Source: Arabidopsis thaliana (taxonomy: Eukaryota; Streptophyta; Magnoliopsida; Brassicales; Brassicaceae). Taken from it: a stretch of DNA of 64,000 nt. The notes beneath the pieces were generated by a model. It was given only the letters and a program-made list of their open reading frames with translations, was not told the origin of the DNA and ran no database searches. Positions within the stretch are counted from its first letter, which is position 1, and every line of letters begins with the position of its first letter. The stretch lies in assembly GCF_000001735.4 (NCBI RefSeq), contig NC_003070.9:21809971-21873970 (forward strand). The letters are read 5' to 3'. Shown piece after piece: positions 49,798 to 62,829 of this stretch. Both the position numbers and the translations under genes were made by a program.

Positions 49798-50943
49798 ATG
49801 GACCTTGTTCGATTGAGAGACATAGGTTCAATTTCACCTCAGAGAAGAAGGAAATGGCTGATTCTATTAGCGGTTTTCGGTGTTTCGGGTTACGGAGTTT
49901 ACAGGGTTTACAATTCTCAATACATCGCTAAGAAGACGAAGCGTCTTATGAAACTCTTCTCAGGCATTGTTTCATTCGCCGAAATGGTCATCGATTCCGC
50001 GGAGACGATAAGTATCGTTTCTCGAGATTTGAAAGAGTTTCTCGAATCAAATTCCCACGAAATCCCTAATAGCTTGAAACAGCTATCGAAAATCACCAAA
50101 TCAAAAGAGTTCACTGATTCTCTAGCTAGGGTTTCTGAAGCTGTAGCGATTGGTGTTTTCCGTGGGTATAATTCCGATCCAAACGTCGAAAAAGAATCGA
50201 ATTTGAGTGTAGTTGATAGAGTTTTCTCAGAGGAAGGAGCTGGTTTTGTTTCTGTTGTTGTTGGTAGTTTTGCTAAGAATCTTGTTCTTGGATTTTACTC
50301 TGGTGAGATTGAGATTGGTAGTGATGATTCTTTAAAACCTAGATGGATGAATTTGCTTAGTGATGATAAGTGTAGAGAGCTTTTAGCAGATTGTATTGAG
50401 AGATTCACTAGCTCAGCTGTATCGGTGTATATCGATAAAACGGTTGGTGTTAATACTTATGATCAGATATTCGCTGGTTTGACGAATCCGAAACATCGAG
50501 ATAGTGCTCGAGATGTTCTTGTTTCGGTTTGTAATGGAGCTCTTGAGACGTTCATGAGAACTTCTCATGATGTCTTCACATCTTCAGGAGAGAAAACCGA
50601 TTCCTCCTTGAGGAAGTCGGAGAATCGAGAAAACGGATGGGCAGAGGCGCTTTCGACTACTTTAGCAGTGCCGAGTAATAGGAAGTTCATGTTTGATGTT
50701 ACGGGAAGAGTGACGCTAGAGACGATGAGATCAATTCTTGAGTTTGTAATCTTGAAAACGTCACAAAGTTTTAAGAGGAGTTTGGATGTGATTCATGAAG
50801 AAGTTACAGAGAGAGGACGTCAAGTAGTTGGATACGTTGGTGCCAAATCTTCAGTGATAATCACTGTTTGTCTTGCGGTTTACTTTCACATCTTTAACCG
50901 CTTTGTTCGAGGCCCTCCGGTTTGTTTAAGCCAGCAATTCTAG
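49798..50943 (+). CDS. CF9: CF9, PHLOEM PROTEIN 2-LIKE A10-like membrane protein
   Basis: A single-exon gene of 381 aa. The N-terminal RRRKWLILLAVFGVSGYGVY stretch (about 17-36) is a hydrophobic segment after a basic cluster, and a second hydrophobic segment lies near the C-terminus (about 352-370, SSVIITVCLAVYF). This suggests a membrane-anchored protein with a large soluble middle. The EFLESNSHEIPNSLKQL and TDSLARVSEAV segments match my memory of the PP2-A10-like family (At1g10150), whose biochemical function is unknown. The ATG is the first good one after a CT-rich leader. Codon use and intact frame support an active gene. Confidence 0.92.
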   Translation: MDLVRLRDIGSISPQRRRKWLILLAVFGVSGYGVYRVYNSQYIAKKTKRLMKLFSGIVSFAEMVIDSAETISIVSRDLKEFLESNSHEIPNSLKQLSKITKSKEFTDSLARVSEAVAIGVFRGYNSDPNVEKESNLSVVDRVFSEEGAGFVSVVVGSFAKNLVLGFYSGEIEIGSDDSLKPRWMNLLSDDKCRELLADCIERFTSSAVSVYIDKTVGVNTYDQIFAGLTNPKHRDSARDVLVSVCNGALETFMRTSHDVFTSSGEKTDSSLRKSENRENGWAEALSTTLAVPSNRKFMFDVTGRVTLETMRSILEFVILKTSQSFKRSLDVIHEEVTERGRQVVGYVGAKSSVIITVCLAVYFHIFNRFVRGPPVCLSQQF

Positions 50944-51618
50944 TTAATCGGATCGATCTATTAGCTTGTTAGAGTTGTTAGGGACATTAGATCTTCAGCC
51001 TTCCATATTCTTATTGGTAAGTTGGAGCTGAATAGCGTAGTAGAGTCTTAGCAGTGTTATGTACCCACATATTCATTATTGTTTATTTATAGAGGATTCT
51101 TGAGATAATCTCTGCATCTATGCTACCATTTCCAGTCAAACCATATAATGTATTCGAATGGATGTTGCCGGCGGAGCGGACTAGGCAACTCTATTTCTTG
51201 GGGCGGATTTATCCGCATCAAATTTATCTTTATGTAAGAGCCGTATGTAGTAAAATATTTTTAATTTTTTCGGGCATATTAAGACGGACTATAATTCATG
51301 AATGGTAAATAAAAAATAATCTACTCCACAAACGGATTTATCCGCTAACAACCATGAAAGAGAAAAAAGATTTAATTGTCACTGTAGCAAATCGGCAGTT
51401 ATTGAGGTTTCCCCGCTCCGATTGACGCAACACGCCAAGATTTTGCCAACGCTAAAGCAAATCAGATCGAAGATTTGTGCTCTCTTCTATCTCTCACTCG
51501 CATCGAATTCAGCAAAAATTAAAATTGAAGAACGAGTCAAAGATAGAGAGAGAAAAACCCTATTCGATCACGAGATCGTAATCAACGTTTTTAGCAGAAT
51601 CATCGGAGGGTAGAAAAA
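50944..51618. other. CF9 3' flank and CW7 5' region
   Basis: Contains the CF9 3' end and the CW7 leader (about 51480-51618). ggcggatttatccgc at 51204-51218 is a short palindrome, partly echoed at 51338-51350. No gene. Confidence 0.55.
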
Positions 51619-54600
51619 ATGCTCAACGATGGCGAAGTAACTCCTTCTAGGTAAACAAGTCAGATTCTTTTGTTGTTCTATGTTTGATCTCGTGCTTAGT
51701 TCCAGTCACTGCTCAAATTGAAATGAGATAGTTTTCTATTTGATGAATTTTGTTATTCCACCATGAAATTGCTTAATTCGAATACTAAGATTTCGTAGTA
51801 ATTCAGCATTTATTTGATTCGATCTTGCTTAAATTGATTTTGTTGTCTGCTTCATGTTTTTTCAGACATGAGATTCTGAGTATGGTGAAGAAGCACTCAA
51901 AGTCATTAGGAAAGACGTCTCTTGATGAGCAAGATGCGTCTGATGTAGAAATGGACTCTAATTTCTGGCATGGTGTGTTTGATGTGTACTTTGTTCGTTG
52001 CATGGAGTCGAGGAGGCGACAAGACGATGATCTTCTGTTTTTTGTCAGGAAATTGGTATGTAAAGCTTGGACCTTTTTCTCTCAGTCGAAAACTTAGAAC
52101 TTTGTTATCATCCTTCTTGTTAATGTTGTTGAGTGTTTTGTTGCTTTTGCCAGAGCTGTAAGTCATATGGTTTGACTGAAAATGAGGATGCACCAGCTCC
52201 TTACTTTGTACGCAGGTGGGCACCTAAGGTAAAAAACTGTACGAAATAATACAGATACCTAGTTAGATCTCACTACATGAGGTTTGGTTTTGACATGTAA
52301 CATTTCAACTGCGATGTAAAAATTGTATATTAACAAGGTCTTAGATTGCAACTCCCCTGAAGGTGATGGAAATATTAATTTTACTTCTTTTCGGGTGAGG
52401 GATTAAAGTAAGCTAGAGTACTACGTGCTTATTGTAAAGGATTGTCTTTTCTGGCCTACATGCTAAAGCTTTTCACGATCCATCATATCTTATTTAGACC
52501 ATGGGACAGAGACACTTCGAGTAACCATTTATTTGTTGTGTTGCACCTTGTATGTATTGTCTACAAACATATGATAATGCATTTCTTTCTTACTTGTAAA
52601 GCAGTTAGATGAGCTGCTTGGTGAAAGTCTGGCTGAAGTTGATTGGAGGAAATCATTTTATTTGAACATGATTGCCCACACATCGTTCACTGTTACTGTT
52701 GCGATTTGCAGGTAACCGTTTCAGTCAGATTGTGATTAGCGGCATCCTGTACTAATTTCATGTTGTCTAATTTACAGCAGTTGTCAATTCTTGTTCTGTT
52801 ATTGCTAATATTACTATCCTTCTTTCCTGTTTGGGGTTCAAACTCATCTTATTGCATCAATCATTACTTCAGTCTAGCTATTTATTAGGTTGGAATCTCA
52901 GATACCATCTTCTTAGTTTCAGTGATTAGGCCTTGAGTCATTTTTATGACATGTTCTCTGGTCTATATACTACTTATCATATGACTTTTTGTCTTTCCAT
53001 TTGACTGCATCATGGTAACTTTGTTTGAACTACTTGTGTTTTTAGTAATGAGGCCCTTAAGACGTACCAAGGAAGTAAAGACACAAAACTATCTCCTATA
53101 TACAAGGTTAGAGATCCTAAGAGTTTTGGATAATATTACTCTTGACTTTTCAACTCTTCTATAATCTTTTCATATGAAAAAGAAACTGAAGCCAAAGAGT
53201 AGTTATATACTCTGCTGTTCAAAATATATCAGTGCAGCTTTGTTCTAATCATCAACCTATTAAGAAAAGAGTAAGGAAACGGAATATGAATTCAGTTTTG
53301 TTTTCATAAGGAGAGGACTTTTCACATGAGTCTTGGACCAAGCATATGGATATTTCTTTGGTTTCATTTTCTGTAAGTCAATAGTAATCATGTTCTCTAA
53401 TCTGACATTCATATTGTGCAGGTTGTAAAAACTGTATATGCATCACCTAGTCGTGTTAATTTTCATCTGGACTCAAAGAAGGCAAGTATAGTCGCTTTTC
53501 TCATACCAATGTTTGTCCTTTTGGAATTTGTGTTTGATGTTTCCATTGTTGTTTACCTAGGAAGTGGAAACAACACCTGCCTACCCAGAAATTTGTTTTG
53601 CCGTAGATGATTTTGACTCAACCTTTGATGCTGTGGTAACAAATTTTCTTCTCCCTTTTTGTTGTATTGTCCTTCCAACTGTTATATTATGTAGTCATTT
53701 CGTTCAAAGAAACTCTAAACATGAATGTCAAAGGAATTATGACATTTTGTTCATAATGAAATCGGCTCTGGAAGAATAGTTTTTAGTTGAGGAAATATGC
53801 ATGAACTCCCCTTTGTCACTAGGGTGAAGTTACGTGCATTCTTAGTTTCTCCTTAACTGGATAGTAAAATCTTTTGTAGGATACGTTTGTTGGCTTTTGG
53901 TACAGGACTGGAGGATCCAGATAATATTATTTCAACTACCTCTTGCGGTGCTTTAACATCCTCTCCTTATTTGAGTTTAGTACCTGCTATTTATTATCTT
54001 CTTCAGAGGATTGGCCTGTCTTCTTCTTTAGTTTTGCTTAGGCGTAGAGGAGTTTGGCTTTATGATTCCTATAAATAACTTAAGTCGTATGGTTAGGTTT
54101 CATGCATGGAAGTTGTTATACTGACCATAGTTTTTTTCCAACCTTGTTCATTGGCTTTGTCATTGATGTTTTCAGGTTCTGACAGATAAAGATCATTGCT
54201 ATTGCGTACTACTTAATTCTCACGATGGGGCAGCCTTTCCAAGTGCAACTGTTAAAGATTCGAGTGATTCTAATACGAATGCTGACCCTAGAACTGTGAA
54301 AGATCCTAAGGTCTAGTTTTTTCCCACCTATGCTTCACTATTTTCAGCAGTTGCTGCCAATCATCTATCAATTATTCATTTGCCACCTGCTATGAGTTTC
54401 AAATAGATTCCTTAATTTGTGGTTAATGCTTGAAAATATCTTGTAACCATGTCATACAGAGGAATATGTCGGTAGTTTCACTGATGCTTGCAACGGTCGA
54501 TCTTAAACAAATTAACTAAAGTATTGTTTGTGATTTTTGTAAAGATGATTTAACTTCAAGCTCAATGGTTTTCAAAAGGCCTATGGACACATTACATGGT

Positions 54601-56046
54601 CGTGACTTTCTAATGAGAAAGAAATTGACATGCTGGTGCTTTTGGTTGCAGGTTACTCTGTTTTCTGGGTTTGTCAGCTATCAGATGGTTCGAGAAGCCT
54701 ATGAAGGTCACTTTACAGTTTCTTTTCTATTTCTTATTCAGTTTTAGAACCTAGTTCAATTCTCCAGCAACTTTTGTAGTTATGGTTTACTTGCCTTAGT
54801 CTTCTAGTACTTAGCACTATCATTGTCGATCTCGGTCTTTCATATTTCTCCCAAAATATTTGATGGAAAGTATATATTAAGGGTCCATGATAGTACGGAA
54901 CTTGGTCTCGAGCTTGACTCCACTATAGCACACAGAATTCATTAGTGGTTATTCATGTCAGGGAAACATGCAGTCTTAATATTCATGCCTTTACTCATTT
55001 ACTCAAAAAGTAAAGTCGAAATTTTTGGAAGTAGTATGGTTCGTTTAGAGATCAAGGAGGTGTGAATATGAAACGGTACCCAACCTGACAACCTCAAGAT
55101 GGCTGGACTACAAAATTAACTTTTGTAGACATGGAATTTTGAGATATTAAGAGCTAAAAGACCTAAAGGAACCTATTGCTTGTTTCCTTGTCTATATAGG
55201 CTGAGATCGCTTTCGTTGATTTGGGCTAATTAATATTTTCACGCTTTATGTTTTTTCATCTAATAACTTTTATTACAGGGGGGAGGAATCGGTTTGGAAG
55301 TCTCCTATCTCTCGGTCATATTACAGGAAAAGCAGACAGACTTTATATGAGAGGCCCAGGAGGACGTGGAGAAGTTGAAGTAGCTGTTTCTGGCGTTGTA
55401 GGTACTTTTCATTTCTTATGCTTGAATGGCTCTTTATTTTCCTGTTAGTGTTTTGTTTCCCTATTTTCTCGAGTGTTACAGTGCAGTTAGTAATATTCCA
55501 TGGAAGATAAAAAAAAAAAAGTAAAAACATAGAGAATGCCCTAGCCAACAATTGTCTTAGGTCGGATTGTCTTAATAGCAGCAATATTTAAGAAGTACAA
55601 TCGCCAAAATTTAAGAGTAGGAGACTTGTTGAAATGTATATTGAAGACGTAGTATGGTTTAAAGGATGATTGTATAGAATTGCTTTTCTCAGATCAGAGC
55701 CAAGTAGTTTTAGGGCCTGTTTCACCTATGTCTTCAAAGAAGAGCATCGATCTCGGATCCATTTTCCGTAAAGCAGCCTCTGTTGCATCTGTCGCAGCTA
55801 AACATGCAATAGCAGCTGCTACTGCCTCTTATGATGAAGACGAGATGTTCCCTCTTAAATGCTGCTTAATGTCCATTTCATTACCATGGGACACTATTGC
55901 TCATGATCTTTTATTCAAGGTAACAAATGATTTCTCTTTAGCCACACCGGTCGTCAACAATAGACACTAATAGATCTTTTCGATATTGCTGATCGATTCC
56001 ACTAATCGTCTTTATTTAGGCAACTCCACCAGTCAACATGGAGTAG
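51619..56046 (+). CDS. CW7: CW7, plant protein of unknown function
   Basis: Twelve exons join in frame to 388 aa: 51619-51650, 51866-52055, 52154-52228, 52605-52711, 53046-53106, 53422-53481, 53561-53635, 54176-54310, 54652-54706, 55279-55401, 55693-55919 and 56020-56046. The intron after 53481 starts with GC (aag|gcaagta), the classical GC-AG type; using the nearby GT instead breaks the frame. The N-terminal half is Arg/Asp-rich with FWHGVFDVYFVR. The C-terminal half has GRNRFGSLLSLGHITG and an alanine-rich helix (about 323-345). No catalytic motif is recognised. The name is from recall of gene order next to CF9; a cellular role cannot be read from sequence. Confidence 0.9.
53482..53560 (+). 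other. GC-AG intron of CW7
   Basis: The donor is AAG|GCAAGT, with strong complementarity to U1 apart from the C; the acceptor is cctag. The phase-0 join yields KK-EVETTP in frame. Confidence 0.8.
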
Positions 56047-58186
56047 CACACTCTGGAATGAAGCGTAGGAAACAGAAGTTTGTGTGTTTTGTCTAAATGT
56101 TTTTTTTTTTTGTACTTTGATTGAATATTCCTTTTGTGATGTTACTCGACTATGTGGTTTACCACAACCACTGTTATTACCTCAAGGAATAAATGAAAGT
56201 AAAGTTGTGAATTTGCAATCATCAAGTCTATATGTTTTGGCTACTCTTCTTGTTTAGTATAATGTGGACTCGCTCAGCCTATACTTTGACAAACAGAATG
56301 AATTTCGGTTAGTTAATCAAGGTCCGGTTATTTATATAAAACTTAAGTTCGGTTCGGATCGATAAATCTTTGATTCAGTTTGGTTCGGTTTTTAGGTCGA
56401 TCCCTATGAGATACAGATGTCTTGCATAGAAAGTATAGAAGATATGGTATTTAAACATGTGAAATAAAACAGCTTTTTGCCATCTTTTGTTGGACTTTAC
56501 TTGAGAATGTGGAATGCTAAAGAATAAAAAGAAATTAGGGTAGACAAATAAGGAGGAAGCACATGAATCCAACTCTTGGTGGTAGACATTTCTTATTAGA
56601 TGACAAAACTCTGTTTTAGGTTAAACTAAGGTGTATAGCTTTCTAAGAAAAGGAATTGTGTTAAAATATAGATCGGTTGTTAGACATTTCCTAATTAGAT
56701 GACAAAACTCTGTATCTGAGGTTAAACTAATGCTTCTATTTTAATAACAAAAAGGAATTATGTTAATATATAGAGAGTCGGTTATAGAAGTTGTGAAAAT
56801 GTGAATGCATGTTTTAGTCCACTTACAAAAAGCCACAAAAAGTCACAAACAGTGGACTTTGGATTTTCTTGAAACGTGATTACAAAGGTCAAAATATAAG
56901 AATAGTATGTTCTTTAACATCTTTTGCCCTGGAAATAATTGTAGGCAAAAAAAAAATGACCCATTATCTAAATTTTTAATTTAACAAAAAAATAAAGTAA
57001 AATAGGCAAGATTGGTTTTATACCCCAATGGAGAAATATTTCAATATGTCACAGTATTATAAATTTTAACGGATAAATTTTCTTTCAAAACATGTAAAGA
57101 TTTACGAAAATACGTACGAATATATTTACCCTACTTAATTAAAAAAAAAATGATTCAAAATTATAATGATACTATAAAGAGAATGCAGCTGTAGTTTCAC
57201 TTGTATTGTTTACTTTATCTTACTAAAAAGATAAGAAAATCCAAACACATAATAAATAAACTAAGACGTAATATGCTTTTTGTTAGATTCTTCGCCATTA
57301 AGCTAAGCTCTCATCTTCTTCCTCTTGTGTCAAGACCTACACACCATTTTCTCCCCTAAGTCTTAACTTAATAAGTTGTGTAGAAACTTAAAAAAAATCT
57401 TTTATGTATAGAGTTTTATCTGATATTTTTTTTGTCAATTACATGTACTTAATATGCGAGCTTGAATCTGGAATCGTTTCTAGCAGTAGAAGGATAAAGT
57501 GCGTGCCCTCTTTTTATCACATTGAAAAAAAAGTATATGAAAATGATGCATTTTATTGGTTTGAACTCTGAACCTACTGAGTATCTATACCAAGAAATCT
57601 TACACAAAATTGGTCTAATAACTAATATATATTTTGAGGCCCCAAATCAAAATTTTATGTGCTTGTGCCAAGGAAGGATCGGTCATGATAGATTGATAGT
57701 AACACAACGACAATACTAACAGAAACCAATAGGCTATAAATCCTATTCATTTTATTTTTTTTACAATATAGTTATATTTTACAAGTTTTTCAGATATTAT
57801 TGACCCTCTAGTATTTTACCAATTATATAGTTTAAATGGTGACAACCTTAAACACCCAGTCCTTTATATTAATCAAAAAAACAAAAAAAAACAAAAAAAA
57901 CAATAATCTTACAATGACAATGTGAAATTAATACACTATCTCTGTAGTTAAAAAGTAGTGCTACGAAAGTGATAAAAGTTAAAAAGCAGTATCCAAACAA
58001 AAGGTATAAAAGGATAAAAAAACAAAAGTTAAAATAATACAGTAATAATGTTATCTAGAGCACTAATCGACAAACATTCCAATTAATCTCTTAGATTGAC
58101 TCTGATTATGACATTAATACTTAGCACTTTTTTAGTGGACAATATAACCCCAATGTGAGTCCCACATGTTATTCCTCATTCCTCTC
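56047..58186. other. Spacer between CW7 and bZIP4
   Basis: AT-rich. ggttcgg-type repeats (about 56350-56400) look like common Brassicaceae repeat debris. A duplicated block is listed separately. The A-rich tract at 57866-57905 is low complexity. The open frame at 57522-57719 has no support. Confidence 0.6.
56576..56785. repeat. Tandem direct repeat, about 99-bp unit, two copies
   Basis: Units begin at about 56576 and 56675. They share tagacattt.ctta, agatgacaaaactctgt, ggttaaactaa, aaaggaatt.tgtta and a final gtcgg/atcgg. They are diverged by indels. Confidence 0.75.
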
Positions 58187-58194
58187 TATAAATA
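58187..58194 (+). promoter_or_regulatory. bZIP4 TATA box (tataaata)
   Basis: tataaata lies 98 bp before the bZIP4 ATG, with a pyrimidine-rich leader (ccccttcctctctag) between. No upstream ATG occurs in the leader. Confidence 0.7.
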
Positions 58195-58291
58195 GCCACT
58201 CTTGGTTCATTTTGAATCCTCCCCTTCCTCTCTAGCTTTCATTCTCTAGCTTTAACACAAATTATACCAATATCTTTTGCCACTTACATCA

Positions 58292-58738
58292 ATGTTTTAT
58301 ACTAATATGGAGACGGTTCATAACTGCTTCAATGATGCTACGATAACCGGTGATGAAATCATTGATATATTGGCGTTTCTTCAATCAGACGAGTCGGACA
58401 ATCCAAGCGGTATAAACGAGGTAGTACCGGTGGATGATAAGAAGAGAAGACGGACGATATCAAACCGGGAATCGGCCAAGAGATCGAGGATGAAAAAGAA
58501 GAAACGTTTTGAAGAGTTAACTGAAGAGGTGAACCGGTTAAACATAAGAAATCAGGAGCTGAAAAACCGGTTAGCTAATGTTGTTAGTTGTGGTAATTTT
58601 ATATCTAGGGAGAATAACCGGTTGAAAACCGAATCGGTTTGCCTTGAGATAAGGCTTTTAGAGTTGTACCGTTTTTTAGTGGCCATGCAATCGCCAATCT
58701 CAACGAGTGTAAATTACATCACAACGCTCGAGATTTAA
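58292..58738 (+). CDS. bZIP4: bZIP transcription factor bZIP4 (group S-like)
   Basis: A small nuclear DNA-binding protein of 148 aa from a single exon. The basic region has KKRRR followed by NRESAKRSR, giving the invariant N-x7-R (N58, R66), and the first zipper Leu follows after nine residues (L76). Leucines recur at heptad spacing (76, 83, 90, then 111, 118, 125 with substitutions at the 97 and 104 positions), a long zipper typical of small group S members, which usually heterodimerise and bind ACGT-core sites. I start at MFYTNME; the open frame extends five codons upstream without an ATG. Target genes are unknown. Confidence 0.94.
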   Translation: MFYTNMETVHNCFNDATITGDEIIDILAFLQSDESDNPSGINEVVPVDDKKRRRTISNRESAKRSRMKKKKRFEELTEEVNRLNIRNQELKNRLANVVSCGNFISRENNRLKTESVCLEIRLLELYRFLVAMQSPISTSVNYITTLEI

Positions 58739-59502
58739 GTTTGAAACAAAATAAACAGAAAAACGATGCCAAGTAACTTTGAGCATTTTTGTAAAGGTCA
58801 AACGTTTTATACTATGAATTTCACATTTTGGTTCAAACTTCAAAGTTATGCATATGTGTATATATGTAAACTGTATGGATAATATTTGTGAAACTTGATT
58901 CCCTCCACATAAACACAATCATAAATATGTTGTCAAGACCTAAACAAGACGTGCCGAAACAAGACCGGTTCACAGTCAAAATGAATCAAAATTTTCAAAA
59001 TTTTATTTTTCCTCCAAAAGCCGAAAGACAAACATCAAGTTCAATAAGCCTAAGCAGAATACTAAAAGTTTGGTGAACGTAACGAAGTAGCCAAACATAA
59101 CAGTATAACACTAGAAATTTCCCTAAGTTAACACTTTTGTTTTTACCTATAAACATAAACTATTAGGACGAAACTCTAAACTTGCTAGCTCCATGAAAAT
59201 GTTGTTGTACAATTAACTTTTGAATTTTTAAGACCTTTAACAGTATCGTCTTTAAGTAAGCCTATATATATACACAGATAATGTAGAATTTTAAGACGTA
59301 ATTATCTTCTAAAATTAATAATTGATTGAGTTTAACAGTATGATTATTTATTACCTTTTTAATGAAGAAAATGTCCCATCCCAAAATCACAACAACCTTT
59401 TGATAGTGTGCACTATATGTTGGGTTTGAAGAAAAATCTTGGACCAAATCACACAAAGGAAAACGTGGGGTTTAATTTCTTTGTGTGGCTAATTAAGTGT
59501 AT

Positions 59503-59504
<2 letters not shown>

Positions 59505-59533
<29 letters not shown>
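59505..59533. repeat. (AT)n microsatellite
   Basis: Uninterrupted alternating AT of 29 bases, likely length-polymorphic. Confidence 0.95.
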
Positions 59534-59535
<2 letters not shown>

Positions 59536-62434
59536 CATATTCATATACATTAAGAGATGCATGCGCATGGTGCATGGAACGAAACGGATATTTTAAAGGG
59601 TGAAATTGTTAAATGATATTTGAACTAAACAGCTAAATATAGTATGAAACACAATCGGCATTAGCTAAAATCTCATGTTAATTTTTATAATTAAGTTCAC
59701 AAAATCCATGTTATTTTTTAAAACACATGCAGTCATTACCATTCTACTTACTTACTAGTCCATATTTTTATAAATGACTTATCATATGAATACCTAGTCC
59801 ATATGCATATTGTTTAAGTCTATATTTATGTAAATGTTACTATCACAATTCACAATATTCACTAGCTTTGGTTTAAAACATGGAACAGAAGTAAACCCAC
59901 AATAGTACTTACTTAGGTAAGAAGAAATAATTAAAGGAGACTTCAAATTAAATAAATTGTCTATATACAAGGAAACTTCATCGAAAAAATATCATAAGAT
60001 TAATCATTTCCAAGAATTGTACTGGAGCTACCAACGTTAAGGAACAAAGAAAATAAGGTAGTGTCACCGTGTCTGGAGAAGGAAAAAGATAGATGTGTTA
60101 TGTGATGGGATCTTCTCGGTGGATATCATATAAAGCTCTCATCAATATTGAACCCAAATCTATTTTTTGTCACTTTTATTCGGCCGACATATCTTCGCAG
60201 AAGTTCTACATAAATGTTATCTTTTCTGAACCCTAAACAAGTATATTTTGTAGATATTTAAGATGTCGGCTGTATAAAGATAAAATTTCTCTGACATATA
60301 AAAAAGATGATACAATTTCTCTTTCTCTTTCTTAAGATATTTCAAAGATGATTAATCATTGATTCGTAAGCTTAAAATGGATCATTTTCTAGTACTCAAA
60401 TCACCCGTAAAATCTCTATTTCACATAAAAAAATATGAGATGAGACATATATTTGCTATATTATATGGAATATGGTGGGTATAGATATTATAGAACATCG
60501 ACACTATGCGAAGAACAATTATTCGTAGTTTAGGCTTTATGTAGTACTTGATTCTTACTGTCTTACATACTAAATATTCAGGATATATATAACATGAGAA
60601 AATGGTATATATATACAAAAACAAATTTTGATCAAAACGAATGATATACAAATTTGTTTTACGTTTTCACATTTTAAAAATATAATTTTGATATTTATAT
60701 ATATCATTCATCAATATATTTCTTTCTTTTTTAATTATTTGAAATTAATTTGGCTAAATAATATAGACAATTAACCAGTTTTTTGTTGAGCTAAAAAGAG
60801 TTTGACTGTTTTAAGTACGTACCATTTGATTTTTCTGTTATTAAACTATTTATCTCACATACTACTAGCTAGTCTTGTCCAAAGTTTTATTGAATTTTTA
60901 TGGAATACTATCAAACTTATATATAAAAAAAAAAAATTCCAAACGTCACTCCAGCTACATGTTCATCTATCAAACTGATCATATAGTTTGAGAATGTATT
61001 ATGAAAGTTGGAAATTTAATCTCAACTAATTGAACCAACTGAATTAATCATATAATTAAAACCAAATTGAAAGTCATAAATCAAAACCATTTTCGTAGTT
61101 ACAGTATATATTTTTGATTAAAAAAAAAAAAGTTTCTACTTAAGAAAATTAAACCAAACCGAAATCATCAGGTCACCTACATTGTCTTGTCCTCGTTCAA
61201 ATGGTTTTTGTCTCTTTATTTATTATTGATTCATTTCTTATATGCACTGTTCACATTGTGTTTGGGTGAAAAAGTTATATTTCCCTAATGCTGTCATATC
61301 TATGGTGGTTCCATGACCTTCCACCACTAATGTTTAAATTGGGATAAAACAAAAACTATTTTAAGGTTTTGACTAAAGACTGACCTCACCTCATAAACTA
61401 ATTCAATAAGAGAGTATTTATAAATGAGAAGAAACCACAAGATATTTTACTTAAACAAAAAAAAAAGCTCAAGGTTTTTCATTTTAGCAAAATAAAAAAA
61501 AATCAGCTATACATCACGAGAATCATCATCATAAATCCCTGCATGCGTGCTACACATTCGACAAACTTTAACCTAGTTATAGTAGTGACGGATCCATAAA
61601 GTTTTTGTATCGAGGTCAAACATAACGGAATAGAGATATGGAAATGCAAACCTTGAAATTTAACGGTGGCATAACAGTTTTTCTTTTGCTAAATGCTAAG
61701 ATCAAGATAGATGTCTCACTGTCTCAGTCTCACGATGGTCGACCCAACATTTTTTGATACATAAAACCTAATAAAATTTCATAGAAAATTTTAAATTCGT
61801 GATTTTCTATTATTAAATGAGACACCAATTACTAAACTACAAGATTTTTACACGAATTTGATATTGCTTGAACCTAAAATATTGGATGCTTTCTAAAAAG
61901 TTTGTTAGACTTTAGGACTTGACAAGCCATATGTCGCACGATTCTCTTGAGAATATAACAGTTATAGGAAGAACCATGCAAACTCCACACAAACAATGAC
62001 TTGATGGACTTTTCAACATCATCCTATTGAGTATGATATAAACACTCGTTTCCATCTTGATTCACTCGTTATCTTTGCATTGATCATAAAATTTAGTTTC
62101 TTAGGGCATTTTTTCGGTGATATCTTTAAACAAAAACTATCTACAACATTGTGGACTGCCCTTTCGTTCCGTCTTAGTGTTTTTAGTCACCTTTTTACCA
62201 TCTTTTCCTATTTAGTTTTCTTTCCAACTAAATCTTGTGATTTAGTAGATGAATAGATAAGGCCCGCCTAAATAGATTGGTATAACATATAAATGTTAAT
62301 TTTAATCGATAGTATTTGGGTTCTGAATAGTAAAATAGTAATCTACAAATTTTAGATATTTAAGTTAATATTTTTATTTAAATATAATTTCAGTCTTATG
62401 TATTCTATTTTATTTATGCACACTCAATCTTATC

Positions 62435-62543
62435 GATGATATTTGAATTTAAATAGTAGTCCACACACTTTTGTTATATGTAATTTAGTATTAAGTATGA
62501 TAATGATATTTGAATTTAAATAGTAATCCACACACTTTATCAT
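62435..62543. repeat. Short direct repeat, about 66-bp period
   Basis: gatatttgaatttaaatagtagtccacacacttt (first copy from 62438) recurs from about 62505 with one or two changes. A weaker relative may lie near 62311. Confidence 0.7.
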
Positions 62544-62829
62544 CTTACACATTCAATTTCGCAATACAATTTAAGTATTTATTTCATCATATTAAACTCG
62601 ATTTTAATTATACATACTAAGTGATAACAATTTTATATCAAAATAATATTTATATCAGATCAAATTTATATCTTAGTTAATATTAAAAATAATTAACACT
62701 TAACAAAACATAATTAATATAAAAAATCCACAAAATATTTTGAAAACTAACATGGTTTAAAGGCGCAATTGCAAAAAAGCTCTTTTTAGTGCCCTTTTTC
62801 AAGAATAATTCATCTTATGGATTAAGGCG

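Noticed and set aside
53881..53935. Exon-like stretch gatacgtttgttggcttttgg in a CW7 intron.
   Set aside because: It reaches a stop in the CW7 frame, and skipping it gives a continuous 388-aa protein.
59408..59596. 62-codon frame containing alternating Tyr-Ile.
   Set aside because: Created by the (AT)n microsatellite.
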